A stretch of DNA of 64,000 nucleotides from an uncultured Desulfovibrio sp. (GTDB taxonomy: Bacteria; Desulfobacterota; Desulfovibrionia; Desulfovibrionales; Desulfovibrionaceae), in contig URBN01000001.1 of the NCBI GenBank assembly GCA_900546145.1, positions 62,001 to 126,000 of the forward strand, given 5' to 3'. A model generated the notes under the pieces. It ran no database searches. It saw only the letters and a list, made by a program, of their open reading frames with translations, and was not told the origin of the DNA. This document shows positions 25,524 to 34,990 of this stretch, piece by piece (the first letter of the stretch is position 1; each line of letters starts with the position of its first letter). The position numbers and the translations under genes were made by a program.

Positions 25524-27182
25524 TTGGACGCTCATCTTTTCCGCCGTTTCTGCGGAGCCTGCGTACCTCTCCTTGAGGGAGCCCGTCTGGCCAAAATTCA
25601 GGAGCCGGCAGACGGCGTGCTGACATTTAACCTGGATCTCTTCACCTCCCGTCCCGGTTTCGGGCGCAAGGCGCAGCTCGTTTTCCGTCCCGGGCACAAG
25701 GATCCCTTCATGTTCCTTTCCCCGGCACGTGTGGCCGCAGGCAGAACACCCTCCGCTCCGGTGATGCGCCTGCGCAAATACGCAGCGGGGCACACCATAC
25801 GCAGGGCCGTGTCCCGGTGGGCCGAGCGCGAACTCTGGCTTCTCGTATCCGGAGCCATCCCCGCAGGCATGTTCGGCGGACGCGCTCCGGCGGAGGAAAA
25901 GGTTCCGGCTGCAGAGGGAGACTGTGCGAAGCTCGTCTGGCTGAAGCTTTCCCTGCGTGAGGGGGCCTCGCTCTGTTTTCTCGGCGCTGACGGGGTGCCG
26001 CTTCCTTCAGAACCCTCCTGGCCGTCCCGCGAAAATCTCGGCGAAGCGCTGGCTGACTGGAACAAATGGCCAGTGCTGACTCCGGCCCTGCGCAGGGTCA
26101 TGAAGGGGATGGACGGGGGAGACAGGGCTGCCCTTCTCGTGGATCTTGAGGACGGAGGCGGGGATATTTTTCTGTATACCCGTCCCGGAGCGCAGGGAGC
26201 ACCGGAAGCTGTGGAAAAGGTTTCCTGCTGGCCTCTTCCTCCCGACAGGGTGAAGGGACTGACGGAAAGCGTGGAATCGGACGTGCTCGGCGCACTGGCC
26301 CGTGCCGGCGCTGATCTCGTTCTGGCAGAGGCAGAGCGCAGGCAGGCCACGAGGGCGGCACAGCCTCTCAACAGGCGCGAAAAGAAGCTTGTCCGTCTGC
26401 TGGAAAAGCAGGACGAGGAAGAGAAACGCCTCGGACGCATGCAGGCCGGCAAGGAAGACGCTCTGCTTCTGCAGGGCTCGCTCTGGCAGTGGCCCCAGGA
26501 TTTCAGAGCTCCCGAGGTGCAGGTCTGGGGACGGGATGGAAAGCAGCGCACACTTGTTCTGGATAAGCGCTGGACGGTCCGAGAAAATATGGAACGCCTG
26601 TTCCACAGCGCAAGGCGCGGTGAGCGCGGACTCGTGCACGTGGCTGAGCGCCGCAGGCAGCTCGCGGATGAGCTCTCTGCGCTGCGGCGCCGCCGTGATG
26701 AAATTCTTCTGGGCATGGCTGCGGGGACGGGGGATACCCAGAACGTTCCGGCGCCGGCGAAGCTGCCCGAGGTTCCCAAACACGTGCAGCTTTTCGTAAG
26801 TTCAGACGGGTATCCGCTTCTGCGCGGCAGGGACGCCCGCGGGAATCTTGCCGTACGCAAGCTGGCGGCCCAGCATGACATCTGGGTACACGCGGCAGGC
26901 GGGCCAGGCTCTCACGTGATTATCCGCCTGCGCCATGCGGGAGAGCAGATTCCCGAAAGAACCCTCGATGAGGCCGGGGCGCTCGCGGCCTGCAAAAGCT
27001 GGCTCAGGGGCGAAGAGAGGGGGCTTGTCACGTACTGCGAGGTCCGCCATGTGAAACCCATGCGGGGGGCCGCTCCGGGCACCATGCGCATGGACAAGGT
27101 GCTCTTCACGCGGGAAGTGAAAGTGGATGCTTCCCTTGAGGAAAGCCTGCAGCCCAAGGGGACTGTTTCAGGACAGAGCTGA
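25524..27182 (+). CDS. NFACT family protein (Rqc2/RqcH/FbpA-like)
   Basis: A 552-residue protein in the NFACT order: an N-terminal NFACT-N domain, a central helical and coiled-coil region rich in Arg/Glu (about 270-400), and a C-terminal NFACT-R/DUF814 domain (HVQLFVSSDGYPLLRGRDARGNLAVRKLAAQHDIWVHAAGGPGSHVIIR, near 430-480). Relatives bind stalled 60S/50S-tRNA complexes and recruit tRNA-Ala for C-terminal tailing; others act in adhesion. The Asp-Arg pair needed for tailing appears here as Glu-Arg (SRWAERELWLL). The start is TTG 25524, supported by GGAGGCAG directly upstream. It lies 28 bp after the dksA terminator. Confidence 0.85.
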   Translation: MDAHLFRRFCGACVPLLEGARLAKIQEPADGVLTFNLDLFTSRPGFGRKAQLVFRPGHKDPFMFLSPARVAAGRTPSAPVMRLRKYAAGHTIRRAVSRWAERELWLLVSGAIPAGMFGGRAPAEEKVPAAEGDCAKLVWLKLSLREGASLCFLGADGVPLPSEPSWPSRENLGEALADWNKWPVLTPALRRVMKGMDGGDRAALLVDLEDGGGDIFLYTRPGAQGAPEAVEKVSCWPLPPDRVKGLTESVESDVLGALARAGADLVLAEAERRQATRAAQPLNRREKKLVRLLEKQDEEEKRLGRMQAGKEDALLLQGSLWQWPQDFRAPEVQVWGRDGKQRTLVLDKRWTVRENMERLFHSARRGERGLVHVAERRRQLADELSALRRRRDEILLGMAAGTGDTQNVPAPAKLPEVPKHVQLFVSSDGYPLLRGRDARGNLAVRKLAAQHDIWVHAAGGPGSHVIIRLRHAGEQIPERTLDEAGALAACKSWLRGEERGLVTYCEVRHVKPMRGAAPGTMRMDKVLFTREVKVDASLEESLQPKGTVSGQS

Positions 27183-27391
27183 TATAAATACGGCATTCCG
27201 GAAACGCACGGTACGTTTTTGTCGCAGGAAGAGTGGGCCGCAGGCTCTTCTTCATCGTTCTTTCCCGGCAAGTACGCTGATTTTCCGGCTCTTTCCCCGC
27301 GATGCGTTCCGTCCGGGCTGCGGCACGTCTTTTGCTGACAGAATGGTATGCGGGCCTGCGCAGACAGGTCCTCCGTACAGGAGAACAGGCT

Positions 27392-29071
27392 ATGAGTACA
27401 GAAGGCATGAAGTCGGGAGCCGTGTCTCCCATGACCATTTCCCAGCGCATCAATCCTATGGCCATGCATGGCATGGTGACGTCTCCCCACTACCTGGCGA
27501 GCCAGGCAGGCCTCGATATCCTGCGCCGCGGCGGCAACGCCGTGGAAGCGGCCATCGCCACGGCTGCCGCCCTGACCGTGGTTTATCCGCAGATGTGCAC
27601 GCTGGGGGGAGACAATTTCTGGCTTATTTACGATGCCGGATCCGGAACTGTGCGCGGCCTCAATGCCTCTGGCCGGGCCGGAGAGAAAGCGACTATTGAT
27701 TTTTACCGCTCGAAGGGGCTTACGAAAATTCCGTCACGCGGATGGCTTGCGGCCAACACGGTTCCCGGAGTGGTTTCCGGATGGGGCAGTGCCTTTGCGT
27801 ACAGCCGGGATCACATGGGCGGCACCCTGCCCTGGAAGGATCTGCTGGCGTCCGCTCTGGAACTTGCCGCGGATGGTGTCCCCGTTTCGTCCTCTCTCCA
27901 CAGGTGGAGCGTGATCAATACGGATACCGGAGACAGGGAAGCGCGCTGCCTTCAGCGTTTCCAGGCCTTCTCGGAAACCTTTCTCAGGGATGGGAAGCCG
28001 TACTCCACGGGAGACGTATTCCGCCAGCCCCGGCTGGCCGCCACGCTGAGAGCCCTGCAGGAGAACGGTCCTAATGAATTTTACAGGGGCAGTATTGCGG
28101 CGCGCATATGCGCCGACATGGAAGCCCATGGCGGTCTCCTGACAGCGGCCGATTTTGCGTCACACACGGCTGACTGGGTGGAGCCCATAACGGTGCGCTA
28201 CCGCGGGCGCATGGCCTTCAACCTGCCGCCCAACACCCAGGGCATGGCGTCTCTCGAAATTCTTAATATCCTTGAAAATTTCGATGTGGCTGCCCTCGGA
28301 GAAGGCACAGCCGCTTACTACCATCTCCTGGTGGAGGCCACCAAGGAAGCCTTTGCGGATCGGGATCGCTGGCTCACGGATCCCGCCTTTCTGGATATTC
28401 CCCTGAAGTTTCTGCTCTCTCCGGAACACGGCCGTCATCAGGCCGCGCGTATCAGCATGGAGAAGGCGGCTGACCGCGTGCAGCCCATGGATCCCGCGGG
28501 CGACACCATCTGGCTCGGCGTCGTGGACAGAACAGGCTGCGCTGTCAGCCTTATTCAGAGCATTTATCACGATTTCGGCTCTGCCATCGTCCCCGGGGAC
28601 ACGGGTATCATCCTCCAGAACCGGGGCAGTTTCTTTTCCCTCGATTCCGGGCATGTGAACTGCCTTCAGCCCGGAAAGCGTACGTTCCATACGCTCAATC
28701 CGGCCATGCTGCTCAGGGACGGCAGACCCGAGCTCGTCTACGGAACCATGGGCGGAGAGGGACAGCCGCAGACGCAGGCAGCCCTGGTAACACGCATGAT
28801 CGACTTCGGGATGACGCCGCAGGAAGCCATTGATGCGCCCCGCTGGCTGTACGGGCGCACCTGGGGTGCGGACTCCAATGATCTCAGGCTCGAGGGGCGC
28901 ATCCCGGACGAAGTTGTCTGCGGACTCGCCCGGCGCGGTCATCCGGTGAAGAAAGTCGAAGACTATACCGATGTCATGGGACACGCCGGAGCTATTCTCG
29001 TGAATCAGGAGACAGGCGTTCTGCAGGGCGGGGCCGACCCCAGGGGGGACGGTCTTGCCTGCGGCTACTAG
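27392..29071 (+). CDS. Gamma-glutamyltranspeptidase family protein, no signal peptide (YwrD-like)
   Basis: A 559-residue Ntn-hydrolase-fold protein. The large-subunit start has RRGGNAVEAAIATAAALTVVYPQMCTLGGDNF. The probable autocleavage site precedes the Thr of GDTIWLGVVDRTGCAVSLIQS (near residue 373). GSAIVPGDTGIILQNRG and TMGGEGQPQTQ follow. The TIWLGV context differs from the TTHYSV of classical secreted GGT and fits the cytoplasmic YwrD-like subfamily. Substrate is unknown; glutathione or another gamma-glutamyl compound is likely. ACAGGAGAA precedes ATG 27392. The 3' end faces the helicase gene with only 12 bp between stops. Confidence 0.87.
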   Translation: MSTEGMKSGAVSPMTISQRINPMAMHGMVTSPHYLASQAGLDILRRGGNAVEAAIATAAALTVVYPQMCTLGGDNFWLIYDAGSGTVRGLNASGRAGEKATIDFYRSKGLTKIPSRGWLAANTVPGVVSGWGSAFAYSRDHMGGTLPWKDLLASALELAADGVPVSSSLHRWSVINTDTGDREARCLQRFQAFSETFLRDGKPYSTGDVFRQPRLAATLRALQENGPNEFYRGSIAARICADMEAHGGLLTAADFASHTADWVEPITVRYRGRMAFNLPPNTQGMASLEILNILENFDVAALGEGTAAYYHLLVEATKEAFADRDRWLTDPAFLDIPLKFLLSPEHGRHQAARISMEKAADRVQPMDPAGDTIWLGVVDRTGCAVSLIQSIYHDFGSAIVPGDTGIILQNRGSFFSLDSGHVNCLQPGKRTFHTLNPAMLLRDGRPELVYGTMGGEGQPQTQAALVTRMIDFGMTPQEAIDAPRWLYGRTWGADSNDLRLEGRIPDEVVCGLARRGHPVKKVEDYTDVMGHAGAILVNQETGVLQGGADPRGDGLACGY

Positions 29072-29083
29072 CAGGCGGCCGGT

Positions 29084-31252
29084 TCAGCCTCTGAATGTTT
29101 TCATCCAGCTGAGGGCTCCGTCCAGATCGTAATAGCGCAGGAGCGCGTCCTTTATCCTGAGCTCCGCGGGGAGCAGGGAGTCGAACTTCCCGTACAGGCT
29201 TTCGGGGATATTGCGTGAGAGAAGGTTTTTGTCTGGGGCAGAGCCGTCCCGCACACTGCGGATAGCGTCCATGACCGCGCGGCGGCTTGTGTCCTTCACT
29301 TCGATGATGCCGTGGAGGTCGCTCGCGTCCAGCCCCTTCGCCCGCAGGAGAGCGGAGATGGTGCGCGTGGTTCTGTCGCCGAGCCATGGCAGAATATAGA
29401 ACTTTTCTCCCCAGGAAACGCAGCCGCGCGAGAGAAGTCCGAGTTCCCGGAAGGCATTGGCGCCCTCGTCAAAGAGCTTTCTGGCCATGAAGTCGCAGAG
29501 CCCGGGTTCCTTCCCGGCCCGGTAAAGTTCAAGCATTTCCCTGCGCACAATATCGTGCACGGCTGCGCCTCCTCCGGAAAAGCGCGGCGACAGGCCGTCC
29601 TGTGCGGGCTCAAGGCTGATTTTCCTCCCGGCCTCATCGATATCCGTGATTTTCCAGAAACGGCCGGCAAAGAGGATGCGCTGATTTTTTTCCAGCGGTT
29701 CTTCAAGGGGCAGGGCCCCGATATGCTCGTCGCCGCTTTCGAGATCGTAATATTCCGTGGTGCTGAAGGACGTGGAAAACTGGCTGTCTTCCGCCATGGA
29801 GAGGCCCCTGTCCGTGAGCTCTATCCTGTGATCCTCAGCGGAGCGGATGACGTCCCTGTCGGCGAGCGTGTGCAGAAGCTGGATAAAATCCCTGTCACTG
29901 ACAAGGAACGGCCCGTTTTTGCAGAGCAGATTCCACAGTTGTGAAGGGCGTACACCGCCATACTGGGCAGTAACAGAAATGATCTGCTGCACAAGTGTGG
30001 AAAAGTGGGGACGGGGTGGGGCGAGCGGTTCGAAACGCCCCTGGCTGAGCAGGCTGAGCATGGCCAGACTCTGAAAGAGCTCGAGCCGCAGCATGTCCCA
30101 GATTGAGCTTTTGCGTGTGAGAACATTCTCGGTAATGAAGAGCCTGAGCAGAGGGCGGCCGCCCCGCCTGCCGGATCGTCCGAGCCTCTGACGCAGACTG
30201 GCAACGGACCATGGGGCCGCTACCTGGGCTATGCTGTCCACACTGCCTATGTCGATGCCGAGTTCCAGTGTTTTGGTGCAGACAGCGGTGGTGGGCTGGC
30301 TGCCTTCCTGCAGGCGTTTTTCAAGGCTGAGGCGCAGGTGCCGGGCAAGGCTCCCGTGATGCGGGAAAAATTCGTTGTCCATGCCCTTTTCCCTGCACAG
30401 GGCGCTCAGGCTCCCGGCGATCTGTTCGGTGCGGGAACGGGAGTTGGTGAAGATGAGATTGTTCTTCCCCCCGAGGAGCGTGAAAAGATCCTGAATAAGC
30501 CTCTCGTCACGGGGAGACTGGTTCTTCGCCCACGGGGACCTGAAATGGTGTGTATATCCGCGCACCTGAATGACTGGTCTGGCGGTCGTTTTTTCGTCAT
30601 CGATGATGACGCAGGGGTAATCACCCCTTCCCGGACGCAGAAAGTTTTCCGTTTCGCCGATATCGCCCAGCGTGGCGCTCAGGGCAATGCGCGGCACGGG
30701 GCGGTGCACCTTGCTTTCGATCCGTTTCAGGAGAGACTGTGTCTGCCAGCCGCGTTCTCCGGAAAGGAAGTCGTGGAACTCGTCAATGACAACACAGCGG
30801 AGATCGCTGAATGCGGCGCGGCACCATGTGTTGTGCCGCATGAGGAGTGTTTCAAGGGATTCCGGGGTGATAAGCAGAATGCCGCGCGGGCATTCCATGA
30901 AGTTCCGTTTGGTTTCCCACCCGGCGTCGCCGTGCCAGGCAGTGACGGGAACGCACGTATCCCGGAAAATGCCGGCGAGACGTTCTGCCTGATTGTTGAT
31001 GAGGGCTTTGAGCGGGCTCAGGCAGAGAGCGCCCAGACTGCTGGCGGGCTCTGTGATGAGGAGTGAGCCGATGGGCAGAAAAGCGGCTTCTGTCTTGCCT
31101 GAGGCCGTGGCTGCTGAGATGATGACGTCGCTTCCGCCTCTGAGGATGACGGGTATGGCCTTTTCCTGAATCGGGCGCAGTTTCGCCCAGTGCTGATCGG
31201 CTATCCATTTCTGCATGGCCGGAGCGAGAAGGCTGATGGATGACTGCGGCAT
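29084..31252 (-). CDS. Lhr-like DEAD/DEAH-box helicase
   Basis: A 722-residue superfamily 2 helicase. It shows the Q-motif-like LRPIQEKAIP, Walker A ATASGKTEAAF, DEFH as motif II, SATLGD as motif III, and QRLGRSGRRGG as motif VI. A winged-helix and the Lhr-core C-terminal domain follow. Lhr-core proteins are DNA/RNA helicases of repair or RNA metabolism. ATG 31252 is preferred over an upstream TTG because CGAGGATCTTC with GAGGA lies just before it. It begins 23 bp after the gltX terminator. Confidence 0.88.
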   Translation of the reverse strand: MPQSSISLLAPAMQKWIADQHWAKLRPIQEKAIPVILRGGSDVIISAATASGKTEAAFLPIGSLLITEPASSLGALCLSPLKALINNQAERLAGIFRDTCVPVTAWHGDAGWETKRNFMECPRGILLITPESLETLLMRHNTWCRAAFSDLRCVVIDEFHDFLSGERGWQTQSLLKRIESKVHRPVPRIALSATLGDIGETENFLRPGRGDYPCVIIDDEKTTARPVIQVRGYTHHFRSPWAKNQSPRDERLIQDLFTLLGGKNNLIFTNSRSRTEQIAGSLSALCREKGMDNEFFPHHGSLARHLRLSLEKRLQEGSQPTTAVCTKTLELGIDIGSVDSIAQVAAPWSVASLRQRLGRSGRRGGRPLLRLFITENVLTRKSSIWDMLRLELFQSLAMLSLLSQGRFEPLAPPRPHFSTLVQQIISVTAQYGGVRPSQLWNLLCKNGPFLVSDRDFIQLLHTLADRDVIRSAEDHRIELTDRGLSMAEDSQFSTSFSTTEYYDLESGDEHIGALPLEEPLEKNQRILFAGRFWKITDIDEAGRKISLEPAQDGLSPRFSGGGAAVHDIVRREMLELYRAGKEPGLCDFMARKLFDEGANAFRELGLLSRGCVSWGEKFYILPWLGDRTTRTISALLRAKGLDASDLHGIIEVKDTSRRAVMDAIRSVRDGSAPDKNLLSRNIPESLYGKFDSLLPAELRIKDALLRYYDLDGALSWMKTFRG

Positions 31253-31274
31253 GAAGATCCTCGGTCTTAAGGGC

Positions 31275-31308
31275 AAAAAAGCTCCGGTCCGCGCTGGCGG
31301 GCCGGAGC
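31275..31308 (-). terminator. Intrinsic terminator after gltX
   Basis: On the minus strand, GCTCCGG and CCGGAGC arms (31307-31281 region) enclose a GC-rich inner stem, followed by TTTTTT (31280-31275). It lies immediately before the helicase gene. Confidence 0.87.
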
Positions 31309-31333
31309 GTAAAAGCGCCGGAAGGGAAAAAGG

Positions 31334-32734
31334 CTAGGCGACGGTCAGGGTGATGGCCCTCTTCAGGCGGTCAAGACTCTCTTCCTTCCCGAGAAATTCC
31401 ATGATGTCCGGAAGGTGCGATCCGCCCATGAAGCCGACCAGGGCGGTGCGCAGTGCTGGGGCGACGTCCTTGAACTTCAGGCCGTGTCCGTCGACATAGG
31501 CCTTGAGGGCATCGTTGATGGGCTCGCTTCTGAAGTCGGAAACGTCACTGAACACGCCGATCAGCGCGGAGAGATGTTCCTTCGTCTGGGGCGTGAGGTT
31601 CTTGGCTACGGCCTTCTCATCGTATTCAAGCTCGGCAGCCTTCTTAAGCATGGGAGCGAAGTTCGCGGCCAGCTGGATAAGAGTCTTGGCGCGGTCGCGG
31701 AACATGGCGCACAGGGCCTGCAGCTTCGGTTCCGGAAGATCCGTGTAGCCGGCTTCTTCGGCGAAAGGCCTGGTCAGGCGGGCAAGTTCCTCCACCGGCA
31801 GATTGCGCATGTAGTGCGCGTTGAGCCACTCCAGCTTGCGCACGTCGAAGCGGGCGGCGGAAGGATTCATGTGCGTGCCGTCGAAGAGTTCGATGAGTTC
31901 GTCAAGGCTGAAGATTTCCTGATCGCCGTGGGACCAGCCGAGACGGACCAGGTAGTTCACCAGAGCCTGGGGCAGGAGACCGTCCTTCTGGTACTCGATG
32001 ACAGCCCTGGCGCCGTGGCGCTTGGAGAGCTTGGCTCCGTCCGGGCCGAGAATCATGGGCACGTGGCCGAAGGTGGGAACAGGAAATCCAAGAGCCTGGT
32101 AAATGAGGATCTGGCGGGGGGTGTTGGACACGTGGTCGTCGCCGCGGATGACGTGGGTGATGCCCATGTCGTGGTCATCTACAACCACGGCCATGTTATA
32201 TGTGGGGGTGCCGTCCGAGCGGCGGATGACCATGTCGTCAAGTTCCCTCACGTCGACACTGATACGGCCTTTGACCATGTCATCGAAGACAACCTTGCCT
32301 TCCAGGGGACACTTGAGGCGCACGCAGCGGCCCTCACCGGGGCCGAGGTTGAGATTGCGGCAGTGACCATCATAGCGGGGCTTGAGGCCGCGGGCCTTGG
32401 CGCGTTCGCGCATGGCGTTGACCTCTTCTTCCGTGCATCCGCACCAGTAGGCGTGGCCGGTTTCAAGAAGCTTGTCCACGTACTTGTTGTAGAGGTCCAT
32501 GCGTTTGGTCTGGTAGGTCAGCTCGCCGTCCCAGGTGAGGCCGAGCCATTTCATGGAGGCCAGAATGGAGTCCGTGTATTCCTGTTTGGAACGCAGAAGG
32601 TCAGTGTCCTCAATGCGGAAGCGGAACTGACCCTTGAAATGGCGGGCGAGGAGCCAGGAGAAAATGGCGGTGCGGGCGCCACCGATGTGCAGGTGCCCCG
32701 TCGGGCTGGGGGCGAAGCGGGTTATGACAGACAT
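31334..32734 (-). CDS. gltX: Glutamyl-tRNA synthetase
   Basis: A 466-residue class I synthetase with the HIGH-type motif PSPTGHLHIGG at the N-terminus and the KMSKS-type motif GAKLSKRHGA near residue 240. A Cys-rich insert (CGCTEEE...CRN) stands where zinc-binding GluRS have their SWIM-like site. It charges tRNA-Glu, needed for translation and, through glutamyl-tRNA, for the tetrapyrrole route used by hemB. The start at 32734 (MSVITRFAPSPTG) is set by homology; the frame is open further upstream but without family similarity. Confidence 0.97.
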   Translation of the reverse strand: MSVITRFAPSPTGHLHIGGARTAIFSWLLARHFKGQFRFRIEDTDLLRSKQEYTDSILASMKWLGLTWDGELTYQTKRMDLYNKYVDKLLETGHAYWCGCTEEEVNAMRERAKARGLKPRYDGHCRNLNLGPGEGRCVRLKCPLEGKVVFDDMVKGRISVDVRELDDMVIRRSDGTPTYNMAVVVDDHDMGITHVIRGDDHVSNTPRQILIYQALGFPVPTFGHVPMILGPDGAKLSKRHGARAVIEYQKDGLLPQALVNYLVRLGWSHGDQEIFSLDELIELFDGTHMNPSAARFDVRKLEWLNAHYMRNLPVEELARLTRPFAEEAGYTDLPEPKLQALCAMFRDRAKTLIQLAANFAPMLKKAAELEYDEKAVAKNLTPQTKEHLSALIGVFSDVSDFRSEPINDALKAYVDGHGLKFKDVAPALRTALVGFMGGSHLPDIMEFLGKEESLDRLKRAITLTVA

Positions 32735-32854
32735 GCGGAAACTCTTTTTTGCGTAAAGGTGTGAAATTTCAGACGGTGCGGCGTCATCACGGGTGCCGTA
32801 AAAAACGGGCTTGTTTGTACCCAGTTTTTGCCGGCTTCGCAACGCCGCCCCTGT

Positions 32855-33604
32855 TCAGTCCTTTCCTGACCGGTCCGGGGTACGCGGGGCCGCGCTCCTC
32901 CGCTGCGGGCGGGGGCGGCACAGCGCCCGGCGCGCGGGACGGATGCCGGCGTTGGGATCCCAGAAACCGTAGCCGGTTTTTCCGGAAGGATGATCTTTTC
33001 TGCGGTCGACCCACCAGCTGCGGTCCACACGTCCGTACCACCAGCGGTTGTGATCGGTACGCATCGCGCACTCGGCGACGGCCCTGGCTTCCGGCGTCCT
33101 GAGCCGATCTAGGGCGGAGGCCAGCCATTCGCGGGCAAACTGGCAGCCCTTGTCCATCTCTTCTTTCAGATTGAAGATGAGATCGAGCTGATCGCAGTCC
33201 TTGGCGATGAGGGCTTCAGGAGTACTGCGGGCCTCGAACTCGTCGTAGAAGTCCAGTATTTCTTCCATGCCCGTGCCGTTAACTGAGTCGGCCATGGCCC
33301 TGCGTTCGTCAGGGCGGCCGTAAAGCTGGTTCTCGTAGTTAAGGTCACCTGTCCGGGCTTCCTGCAGGTCGTGGAAAAGCCCGAGCAGTGCGGCATGGCA
33401 GGGATCGGCACCCGCCATTTTGGCCAGACAGTAGGACATGAAGGCAACGCGGAAGCTGTGATCAGCCACATTTTCCTTTCCCTGTCCGAGGAACTGCCAT
33501 CCGCTCCGCGGCGTATGGCGCAGCATGCCTGCCTCGAAGAAAAGGTCGGTCAGGCGGGCGAGGCGGCGTGAGGATGTCCGGTTTTTTGTGCTGCGGCCGC
33601 GCAT
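32855..33604 (-). CDS. HD-domain hydrolase (YfbR/HDDC2-like nucleotidase)
   Basis: A 249-residue protein with the metal-binding HD pattern: NVADHSFRVAF, LLGLFHDLQEARTGDL, then AKDCDQLDLIFNLKEE. This spacing is typical of the HDDC2/YfbR 5'-deoxynucleotidase group. The last 35 residues are Arg/Pro-rich and look like a poorly conserved tail. The ATG lies two bases after the stop of the response-regulator gene, so it is part of that operon, and gltX follows 120 bp later. Its link to the two-component system is unknown. Confidence 0.85.
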   Translation of the reverse strand: MRGRSTKNRTSSRRLARLTDLFFEAGMLRHTPRSGWQFLGQGKENVADHSFRVAFMSYCLAKMAGADPCHAALLGLFHDLQEARTGDLNYENQLYGRPDERRAMADSVNGTGMEEILDFYDEFEARSTPEALIAKDCDQLDLIFNLKEEMDKGCQFAREWLASALDRLRTPEARAVAECAMRTDHNRWWYGRVDRSWWVDRRKDHPSGKTGYGFWDPNAGIRPARRALCRPRPQRRSAAPRTPDRSGKD

Positions 33605-33606
33605 GC

Positions 33607-34989
33607 CTATTCTCCCTTCCCGATATCGTACTTCCGCAGCTTGTTGTGCAGCGTAGCCCGGGTAATGCCGAGAGTGCGGGCGGCCTCGCTCTTGTTGTCC
33701 TTGGTCATTTTGAGGGTTTCCTCGATGGCCTTGCGTTCCACTTCCTCTAGGGGAAGCCCGGCCAGGGACGTCCCGCCCTCTTTCTCTCCGGCCTTTGCCG
33801 CGGCCATTTCCTCCTCAGAAATGGAGAAGGGCAGTTCTTTTTCCGTGATGAGGTCGCCAGTGCAGAGAATCACGGCGCGTTCCACGGCGTTTTCGAGCTC
33901 GCGCACGTTGCCCGGCCAGGAATAGTGCAGCATCTGATCCATGGCCTGGGGAGAGAAGCCCTTGATGTTCTTGCGGTTACGCTCCTCGAAATGGGAGAGA
34001 AAGTGTGCTGCCAGCAGGGGAATGTCATCTGTGCGCTTACGCAGAGGGGGGATCTCAATGGTGATGACGTTGAGGCGGAAATAAAGGTCTTCCCGGAAAT
34101 TGTGGTTGGCCACTTCTTTTCTGAGATCCCGGTTGGTGGCCGCGATGACACGCACATCCACGTGCTCGCTGCGGTCTGAACCGAGCCGCTGGATTTCTCC
34201 CTGCTGAAGGGCCCGCAGGAGTTTTGCCTGCAGTCCGATGGGCATTTCTCCGATTTCGTCCAGGAAAAGGGTGCCTCCGTCGGCCTGCTTGAAGCGGCCT
34301 TCGCGGCGTCTGTCCGCACCGGTGAAAGCTCCTCTTTCGTGGCCGAAGAGCTCGGATTCCAGGAGGTTCTCGGCGAGGGCCGCGCAGTTGACCGTCACGA
34401 TGGGCTTCTGGGCGCGGGGGCTTCCCGCGTGCAGGGCGCGTGCCACAAGTTCCTTGCCTGTGCCTGACTCGCCGGTGACGAGGACCGTGGCGTCGGTGGG
34501 AGCGACCGTGCTTATCATGACGCGCAGATCGTTGATGGCCTTGGAACGGCCCAGTATCTCGGTGTTTTTGGGAACCTCGGCCAGCTGTCTTCTGAGCTCG
34601 CGGTTTTCCACGCTCAGGCGGGAATGCTCGATAGCGCGGGCCAGCGTATTCTTCAGTGCGTCGAAATCGAGAGGCTTGATGAGGTAGTCATAGGCACCTA
34701 CGCGCAGCGCTTCCACGGCTGTCTGCACGGAAGAATAGGCGGTCATGAGGATGACAGGCAGTGACGGGTTGTAGCTCAGGATTTCCCTGAGCGTTGTGAT
34801 GCCGTCCACGCGGCCCATGCGTACATCCGTCAGCACGGCATCAAAGGATTTTTCGTGAACTTTGCTGAGCGCTGTGTCACCGTCATCGGCCTCGTCCACA
34901 TCATACCCCCATGTCTTGAGGAGCATGCAGAGCATGCCGCGGTGGGCTTCGTCATCGTCAACGATAAGGACTGTATTCTTGCTGTTCAT
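33607..34989 (-). CDS. Sigma-54-dependent response regulator (ZraR/NtrC type)
   Basis: A 460-residue protein with three domains. The receiver (residues 5-120) has phospho-acceptor Asp55 and acidic pocket DDD at 11-13. The AAA+ domain has Walker A GESGTGKE and the sigma-54-contact motif GAFTGA. A FIS-type helix-turn-helix closes it (NKSEAARTLGITRATLHNKLRKY). On phosphorylation by the adjacent kinase it should activate sigma-54 promoters. The ATG at 34989 lies one base after the kinase stop. Target promoters could not be identified in the window. Confidence 0.95.
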   Translation of the reverse strand: MNSKNTVLIVDDDEAHRGMLCMLLKTWGYDVDEADDGDTALSKVHEKSFDAVLTDVRMGRVDGITTLREILSYNPSLPVILMTAYSSVQTAVEALRVGAYDYLIKPLDFDALKNTLARAIEHSRLSVENRELRRQLAEVPKNTEILGRSKAINDLRVMISTVAPTDATVLVTGESGTGKELVARALHAGSPRAQKPIVTVNCAALAENLLESELFGHERGAFTGADRRREGRFKQADGGTLFLDEIGEMPIGLQAKLLRALQQGEIQRLGSDRSEHVDVRVIAATNRDLRKEVANHNFREDLYFRLNVITIEIPPLRKRTDDIPLLAAHFLSHFEERNRKNIKGFSPQAMDQMLHYSWPGNVRELENAVERAVILCTGDLITEKELPFSISEEEMAAAKAGEKEGGTSLAGLPLEEVERKAIEETLKMTKDNKSEAARTLGITRATLHNKLRKYDIGKGE

Positions 34990-34990
34990 C

